Positions 13,406-17,862 of a stretch of DNA of 17,862 nucleotides are shown one piece after another; positions within the stretch are counted from its first letter, which is position 1, and each line of letters opens with the position of its first letter. The translations under genes and the position numbers were made by a program. Source of the DNA: DAOPJM01 sp964490325 (GTDB lineage: Bacteria > Bacillota > Clostridia > Christensenellales > CAG-138); contig CAZBBX010000039.1 of the NCBI GenBank assembly GCA_964490325.1, positions 1-17,862 on the forward strand, in the 5' to 3' direction. Below the pieces are notes generated by a model. It was not told the origin of the DNA, searched no databases, and saw only the letters and a program-made list of their open reading frames with translations.

Positions 13406-16400
13406 CTATGCGATAGGCAGCTGCTTCTCCAGCTTGACAGTGTAGCGCAGTATGGCTGCCGCGTCCGCCGTTGTTACACCGGCCTTACCGTCGACGTCGG
13501 CGTTGATCATACCCTGTTCGGTCATGACGCTCAGCTTGACCGAGTAGCGCAGGACGTAGGCTGCATCCGCCGTAGTAACAAACCCGTCGCAGTTTGCATC
13601 ACCGTAGAGCGCCTTGTCATACAGGGTGACAGTGGAGGGCGCGATCCAAGCGGCGTTGAGCGCTGCCAAAGCGGCGTTCACTTCCGTCTGCGTTGCTTCG
13701 GCCTTTTTCAGCACGGCCAGTGCCGCATCCAAAGCAGCGCTGTCTACAGCGGCATTCGCCTCTGTAAGGTAGATGGTGCCGACTGCCATTGCGGAGGGAT
13801 CGCCGATTGCAGCCGCATCGTAGGCAGCCTTGAATGCATCGTAAGCGGCCTGCAGGGCGGTCTTGTCGACCGTGATCTGCGTGGGCGCGATCCAAGCGTC
13901 GTTGAGCGCTGTCAGAGCTGCATTAACTTCTGTCTGCGTTGCAGCGGCGTTATCAAGAACGGTCAGCGCAGCAGCCAGAGCCGCGGCGTCCGTTGCGGCG
14001 TCCGCCTTGGTCAGGTAGATGGTACCAACGACCATTGTTTCGGGATCACCGATCGTAGCCGTATCGTATGCAGCCTTGTACGCATCGTAGGCGGCCTGCA
14101 AGGCGGACTTATCCACCGCGATGGAGGCAGGTGCGATCCAAGCGGCATTGAGCGCTGCCAAAGCATCGTTCACTTCCTTCTGCGTTGCTTCGGCGTCTTC
14201 AAGAACCTCCAGCGCAGCGGCAAGAGCCGCGGCGTCCGTTGCAGCGTCCTCTGTCGTAAGGCAGATGGTGTCGTCGGGCAGCACTGCAGGATCGCCGACC
14301 GTTGCGGCGTCATAGGCAGCCTTGTACGCATCGTAAGTGCTCTGCAAAGCTGTCTTGTTGATCGCGACCGTGGTGGGCGCGATCCAAGCGGCGTTGAGCG
14401 CTGCCAAAGCCTCGTTCACTTCCGCCTGTGTTGCGTCAACGTCTTCAAGGACTGCAAGCGCAGCGGCAAGAGCCGCGGCATCCGTTGCAGCGTCCGCTTC
14501 TGTCAAGCAGACCGTTCCGTTTTGCTGCTCCAGCGGATCGCCGAGCTCGGCTGTGTCGTACGCTGCCTTGTCGGCGTCGTAAGCCAATTGCAGGGCGGCC
14601 TTATCCACGGCGACTGTGGCAGGTGCGATCCAAGTGGTATTGAGCGCTTCCAAAGCCTCGTTTACTTCCGCCTGTGTTGCATCGACATCTTCAAGGACTG
14701 TAAGCGCAGCGGCAAGAGCCGCGGCATCCGTTGCAGCGTCCGCTTCCGTCAAGCAGACCGTTCCATTGGGCTGCTCCATCGGATCGCCGATCTTCGCTGC
14801 GTCATATTCTGCCTTGTCGGCATCGTAAGCTGCCTGCAAGGCAGCCTTATCCACGGTGACTGCAGCAGGCGCGACCCAACAGGTATTGAGCGCATTAAGC
14901 GCGGCGTTCACTTCCACCTGCGTTGCGATGGGGTTATCCAGAACGGCCAAAGCCGCCTCCAAAGCCGCGGCATCCGTTGCGGCGTCCGCTTCCGTCAAGC
15001 ACATGGTGCCGTCGGGCATTGCCATGGGATCGCCCTTGGCAGCAGCGTCATAGGCAGCCTTGTATGCATCGTAAGCGTCCTGCAGGGCGGTCTTGTCCGC
15101 ACTGATGGTGATGCTGCCATCGATACCGGTCAAGGTGTACAAGGACGGATCGACGATGACTTCGTCCGCATCGACCAGACCCAACTCGACCTTGGTGAAG
15201 GTGAGGGGGATCACATCATCGCTTGCCGCAGCTTCCAAAACTTGGAAGTACAGCGAGCAGACGATCTCGCTCTTTTGCGCAACACCGTGTGCATATGCAA
15301 CGGTAGCCGTAATCGTGCTGCCTGCCGTTTCGATGCCCCAAGCAGACGATGCGTTGTAGAGCTTATAGTCCGCAGCAAGCGCGAGCTTGGCAGAATCATA
15401 CTCCACAATGAACTGGCCATTGTAAAGGAGCGCATCGCCAAGGTCGCTCAGGGTGATGTCACAGCGCAGGAACATGCCCTGCGAAACGACAGCGAAAGCG
15501 TCCACGTCATATTCCGCGGCGATCGCTGCCGTGTCCGCATACTCGGTGGGGATGCAGACATAGTCTGTGTACTCCTTGTTCGCCACCTTAAAGGTGACGG
15601 CAAAGACCTCGACCATGGCGTCATTGCTGTACACGGTGGGAGCGGTATAGGTGATGGGGAACAGCTTTGCGGCAGGTGCGACCCAAGCAGTGTTGAGCGC
15701 ATCAAGCGCAGCGTCCACCTGCGTCTGCGTTGCGGCGGGATCGTCGAGAACGGCCAAAGCCGCCTCCAAAGCCGCTGCATCGGCTGCGGCGTCCGCTTCC
15801 GGCACATAGACGACGTCGTCACCCGGCGTTGTAGGCGCACCGACCGTTGCCGCCGCAAGCGCAGCGGTATACTCGTCGTACGCGGCCTGCAAAGCGGTCT
15901 TATCCACTTCGACCACGGAAGGCACGATCCAAGCATCGTCAAGCGCTGCCAACGCATCGTTCACTTCCTGCTGCGTTGCTTCGGCGTTATCGAGAACGGC
16001 CAGCGCAGCTGCAAGAGCGGCTTCATCCGCTTCGGCGTCAGCTTCCGTAAGATAGCTTGTGCCATCGGACAGCATCATTGGATCGCCGCCGATCACAGCC
16101 GCATCAATAGCAGCCTTGCACGTGTCATAAGCGGCCGCGAGATCGGTCTTGACCACTTCGACCACGGAAGGCATGATCCAAGCTGCCGCAAGCGCTGCCA
16201 ACGCATCGTTGACTTGCGTCTGCGTTGCAGTCTCATCGTCAAGAACTTCGAAAGCCGCCTCCAAGGCCGCCGCATCCTTTGTGGCGTCCTCTTCCGTGAG
16301 ATAGCTCGTGCCGTTGGACAGCGTCAGGGGATCGTCGGTAAGGGCCGCATCATACGCAGCCTCGGCGTCATCGTACGCAGCCTGCAAAACGGACTTGTCC

Positions 16401-17320
16401 ACGCTGACCACGGAAGGTGCGACCCAAGCATCGTTGAGCGCAGTGAGCGCCTCGTTCACTTGTGCCTCCGTTGCGGCGGGGTCTTCAAGGACGAGCAGCG
16501 CAACACTCAGAGCCGCTGCATCCGTTTCGGCGTCCTCTGCCGCAAGATAGCTCGCGCCATCGGGCAGATCCATAGGATCGTCGGTCACAGCCGCGTCGAA
16601 GGCAGCCTTGTACGCATCGTAAGCCGCCTGTAGATCGGTCTTGTCCACGCTGACCACGTCAGGCGCGATCCAAGCATCGTTGAGCGCTTCCAGCGCGGCG
16701 TTGATTTCCGCCTGCGTTGCGGCGGGGTCTTCAAGGACGAGCAGCGCAACACTCAGAGCCGCTGCATCCGTTTCGGCGTCCTCTGCCGCAAGATAGCTCG
16801 CGCCATCGGGCAGATCCATAGGATCGTCGGTCACAGCCGCGTCGAAGGCAGCCTTGTAGCTTGCGTTCCACTCGATGTAGGACTTGCCCTTGGTCGCATC
16901 AACTGCGGAGAGCAGGAAGGCGTTTTCAGCGCTTCCATGAGCCTCTACGGTCCAGTTGGACAGGGCGCCGCTGGTGGCAAAGCTGTTGTAGCCTTCGCTC
17001 TTGACCAGCAGATCCGTGCCGTTTGCAAACTGGAAGGTGCCGTCAGCGTTGACTGTCAGATCCCAGATGCATTTCGTGTCTTCCACGCTCAGCTTGCCTT
17101 CGGCAGCCGTCATGGCAACACCTGCTCTGTAGTACGTGTTGAGGATCTCGCTGGACAGTGCCACCGAATAAGCGGGGGCATACAGAACGACCTTATCGCC
17201 TGTTGCCAACGTAGTGGGATCCGTCACCAGGGTCGCGGTCTGCGCGTCCGCCAACACAACGGCGGGTACCAGTGCCAGAACCATGAGGATGGAAAGGATC
17301 AATGCCAATGCTCTCTTCAT
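13406..17320 (-). CDS. Giant secreted protein: FIVAR-like repeats, central cohesin-like domain, C-terminal dockerin
   Basis: A 1304-residue protein with a signal peptide (1-24, cut near VLADA). Order: an N-terminal beta-rich domain (about 28-152) of a kind I recall at the start of clostridial surface proteins; five 82-residue FIVAR-like helical repeats (154-550, the first truncated); a cohesin-like beta domain (about 605-740) with FIVEYDSAKLAL; six more repeats (741-1228); and a type-I-like dockerin (1236-1302) with two DxDxx..DAAxxLRYxVKL segments. Repeats start with VDKTALQAAYD and end with ALNxAWIAP. There is no LPXTG, SLH or C-terminal membrane anchor, so attachment probably relies on dockerin-cohesin binding. 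ATG 17320 is 11 nt after AGGAGG (plus 17332-17337). Ala and Asp dominate; only a few Cys. Adhesive or spacer scaffold is the likely role. Confidence 0.88.
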   Translation of the reverse strand: MKRALALILSILMVLALVPAVVLADAQTATLVTDPTTLATGDKVVLYAPAYSVALSSEILNTYYRAGVAMTAAEGKLSVEDTKCIWDLTVNADGTFQFANGTDLLVKSEGYNSFATSGALSNWTVEAHGSAENAFLLSAVDATKGKSYIEWNASYKAAFDAAVTDDPMDLPDGASYLAAEDAETDAAALSVALLVLEDPAATQAEINAALEALNDAWIAPDVVSVDKTDLQAAYDAYKAAFDAAVTDDPMDLPDGASYLAAEDAETDAAALSVALLVLEDPAATEAQVNEALTALNDAWVAPSVVSVDKSVLQAAYDDAEAAYDAALTDDPLTLSNGTSYLTEEDATKDAAALEAAFEVLDDETATQTQVNDALAALAAAWIMPSVVEVVKTDLAAAYDTCKAAIDAAVIGGDPMMLSDGTSYLTEADAEADEAALAAALAVLDNAEATQQEVNDALAALDDAWIVPSVVEVDKTALQAAYDEYTAALAAATVGAPTTPGDDVVYVPEADAAADAAALEAALAVLDDPAATQTQVDAALDALNTAWVAPAAKLFPITYTAPTVYSNDAMVEVFAVTFKVANKEYTDYVCIPTEYADTAAIAAEYDVDAFAVVSQGMFLRCDITLSDLGDALLYNGQFIVEYDSAKLALAADYKLYNASSAWGIETAGSTITATVAYAHGVAQKSEIVCSLYFQVLEAAASDDVIPLTFTKVELGLVDADEVIVDPSLYTLTGIDGSITISADKTALQDAYDAYKAAYDAAAKGDPMAMPDGTMCLTEADAATDAAALEAALAVLDNPIATQVEVNAALNALNTCWVAPAAVTVDKAALQAAYDADKAEYDAAKIGDPMEQPNGTVCLTEADAATDAAALAAALTVLEDVDATQAEVNEALEALNTTWIAPATVAVDKAALQLAYDADKAAYDTAELGDPLEQQNGTVCLTEADAATDAAALAAALAVLEDVDATQAEVNEALAALNAAWIAPTTVAINKTALQSTYDAYKAAYDAATVGDPAVLPDDTICLTTEDAATDAAALAAALEVLEDAEATQKEVNDALAALNAAWIAPASIAVDKSALQAAYDAYKAAYDTATIGDPETMVVGTIYLTKADAATDAAALAAALTVLDNAAATQTEVNAALTALNDAWIAPTQITVDKTALQAAYDAFKAAYDAAAIGDPSAMAVGTIYLTEANAAVDSAALDAALAVLKKAEATQTEVNAALAALNAAWIAPSTVTLYDKALYGDANCDGFVTTADAAYVLRYSVKLSVMTEQGMINADVDGKAGVTTADAAAILRYTVKLEKQLPIA
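13409..13621 (-). other. Dockerin domain of the giant protein
   Basis: Residues 1234-1304. The first calcium loop GDANCDGFVTTADA has Asp/Asn/Asp at positions 1, 3 and 5 and Asp at 12. The second, ADVDGKAGVTTADA, keeps positions 1, 3 and 12 but has Lys at position 5. Both are followed by a helix AAxxLRYxVKL. The recognition residues before the final Asp are TTA in both loops, so the domain keeps the two-fold symmetry typical of dockerins. Confidence 0.85.
13625..15100 (-). repeat. Six tandem 246-bp (82-residue) FIVAR-like repeats, C-terminal block
   Basis: Repeat starts fall at residues 741, 823, 905, 987, 1069 and 1151, a strict period of 82 codons. Each copy holds a helix KxxLQxAYDxxKxAYD, a GDP turn, a YLTEADAATDAAALAAAL helix and an ATQxEVNAALxALNxAWIAP helix. 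DNA similarity between neighbours is high, for example around 14455 and 14701, which suggests expansion by unequal recombination. Confidence 0.9.
15101..15670 (-). other. Cohesin-like domain inserted between the repeat blocks
   Basis: Residues 551-740. From about 612 the sequence follows the cohesin plan: GMFLRCDITLSDLG, FIVEYDSAKLAL, ITATVAYAHGV, EIVCSLYFQVLEAA, IPLTFTKVELGLVDADE and a final GIDGSITI. The first 55 residues (551-605) are beta-rich and unassigned. The repeats stop cleanly on one side and resume on the other in phase. Confidence 0.7.
15671..16861 (-). repeat. Five tandem FIVAR-like repeats, N-terminal block, first one truncated
   Basis: Starts fall at residues 225, 307, 389 and 472; an earlier copy (from residue 155) lacks its first helix. 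The DNA of 16470-16612 and 16716-16858 is identical over 143 bp at an offset of 246 bp, showing a very recent duplication or gene conversion. The identity ends exactly where the N-terminal domain joins the truncated repeat. Confidence 0.9.
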
Positions 17321-17656
17321 AAAGTGAACTTCCTCCTGTTTCATTTTGAATGACTTTTTGTGACCTTGGTCGCAATCGGCATACCCGGCGGCATGGAACA
17401 CGCCTTTAGGGAAATGCCGCTTGCTTTCGTTCTCGTGATTCGTTCATCGATCCTGCGGGGAGCGATGAACAGGTCGCCGTCTGTCAATGCGGCAACAGCT
17501 GCAAGCACAGCTGCGGCCCTTTCTTCTGCAAACGAGGTCGTCGGGATCGGGCAGAACACCGATCAAAAGCAAGGGCTTTTATTAATGTATAGTCATATAC
17601 CTCCTCATAAAAAATATGTCTGAACCAAAATAATAAAATCATAAAAATACAATTGC
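17321..17656 (-). other. Long 5' leader of the dockerin-protein gene
   Basis: About 330 nt from the predicted transcription start to ATG 17320, with no recognised riboswitch. It holds a strong GAGGAGG (plus 17600-17606) followed by ATG at 17596 and a stop after four codons. It also holds an unrecognised 72-codon GTG frame (17341-17559, minus) that ends 4 nt before the Shine-Dalgarno of the large gene. It may be a regulatory leader or the remains of a deleted gene. Confidence 0.45.
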
Positions 17657-17685
17657 AGTATACCAACACAAGATACGAATAGCAA
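17657..17685 (-). promoter_or_regulatory. Promoter of the dockerin-protein gene
   Basis: On the minus strand, TTGCTA (plus 17680-17685), 17 bp, and TATACT (plus 17657-17662), within an AT-rich stretch unlike the surrounding coding DNA. Matches are four and five of six. It is about 340 bp upstream of the start codon. Confidence 0.65.
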
Positions 17686-17769
17686 CTAAACCATGGCATT
17701 TCAGTGAGATTTAACAAATTAACACGAATATCGCATCAATTTCCGCTGGTAAAGGCGCCTTTTTTACCG

Positions 17770-17789
17770 CGCAAAGGGGCTTTGCGTTT
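17770..17789 (+). other. Hairpin with T-rich tail in the end-of-window intergenic DNA
   Basis: CGCAAAG and CTTTGCG pair (7 bp) around GGG and are followed by TTT. No gene ends here on the + strand within the window, so it may be a terminator-like structure facing out of the window or belong to a leader. The rest of 17690-17862 holds no gene I can support, only AT-rich DNA and two GTGTAAA words 15 bp apart. Confidence 0.3.
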
Positions 17790-17862
17790 GCTTTCCCGAT
17801 CCTTGAGGGTTAGTGTAAAATAATACCGTGTAAACTCATGAGCAGGTTGGGTGAGACGGAAG

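Noticed and set aside
14522..16633. 703-codon open frame on the + strand opposite the repeat protein
   Set aside because: It is antisense to the FIVAR-like repeats; biased codons (GCN, GAY) and repetition keep the reverse frame open. No start context and no recognisable domain.
13406..17320. CRISPR array as an explanation for the periodic DNA
   Set aside because: The 246-bp period is in frame, varies mainly at synonymous or helix-surface positions, and encodes one continuous protein.

Overview
The window reads as a chromosomal piece of a fairly GC-rich Gram-positive Firmicute. Gut Clostridia of the Christensenellales/Oscillospirales type are the best guess. The basis is AGGAGG-type ribosome binding sites throughout, TATACT-like -10 boxes, YesL- and YqhQ-type membrane proteins, a LacI/ABC sugar-type locus and a secreted dockerin protein. 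No phage, insertion sequence, integrase or CRISPR array is visible.

Layout. (1) 1-325: three tRNA genes, Phe(GAA), Gly(GCC) and Cys(GCA), ending in a rho-independent terminator. (2) 412-3007, + strand: a flavodoxin-fold NAD(P)H/FMN oxidoreductase, a DUF362 protein with a cysteine-rich tail, and an MgtC-type membrane protein that stops early. (3) 2888-4488, - strand: a LacI-family regulator followed 5 bp later by the C-terminal part of a cyclase-family (kynurenine-formamidase-like) enzyme, whose end runs into mgtC. (4) 4489-4840: a divergent control region with a near-consensus promoter, an operator-like inverted repeat and a 12-bp palindrome. (5) 4841-12100, + strand: an ABC ATPase lacking its C-terminal domain, a UgpB-like lipoprotein, an SLC13-like transporter, a HAD phosphatase, an alkaline-phosphatase-superfamily phosphodiesterase, a YesL-like membrane protein and a YqhQ/DUF1385-like membrane protein. 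(6) 12091-13155, - strand: an HExxH metallopeptidase-like protein. (7) 13406-17320, - strand: a 1304-residue secreted protein with eleven 82-residue FIVAR-like repeats, a central cohesin-like domain and a C-terminal dockerin, preceded by a long leader.

How the genes may work together. The 4.8-10.5 kb block looks like an acquisition cassette: a binding protein related to glycerol-3-phosphate/glycerophosphodiester binders, a phosphodiesterase-type hydrolase and a phosphatase, beside the LacI regulator. It has no ABC permeases and its ATPase is cut short, while an unusual secondary transporter sits where permeases would be expected. The same inverted repeat, GTAAAT-N6-ATTTAC, lies exactly 3 bp upstream of the -35 box both at this operon and before the DUF362 gene. 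This suggests one regulator controls both units. Several genes look cut at their ends (mgtC, the cyclase, the ATPase, and the first repeat of the giant protein). That points either to local deletions in a decaying locus or to assembly joins; read coverage would separate the two.
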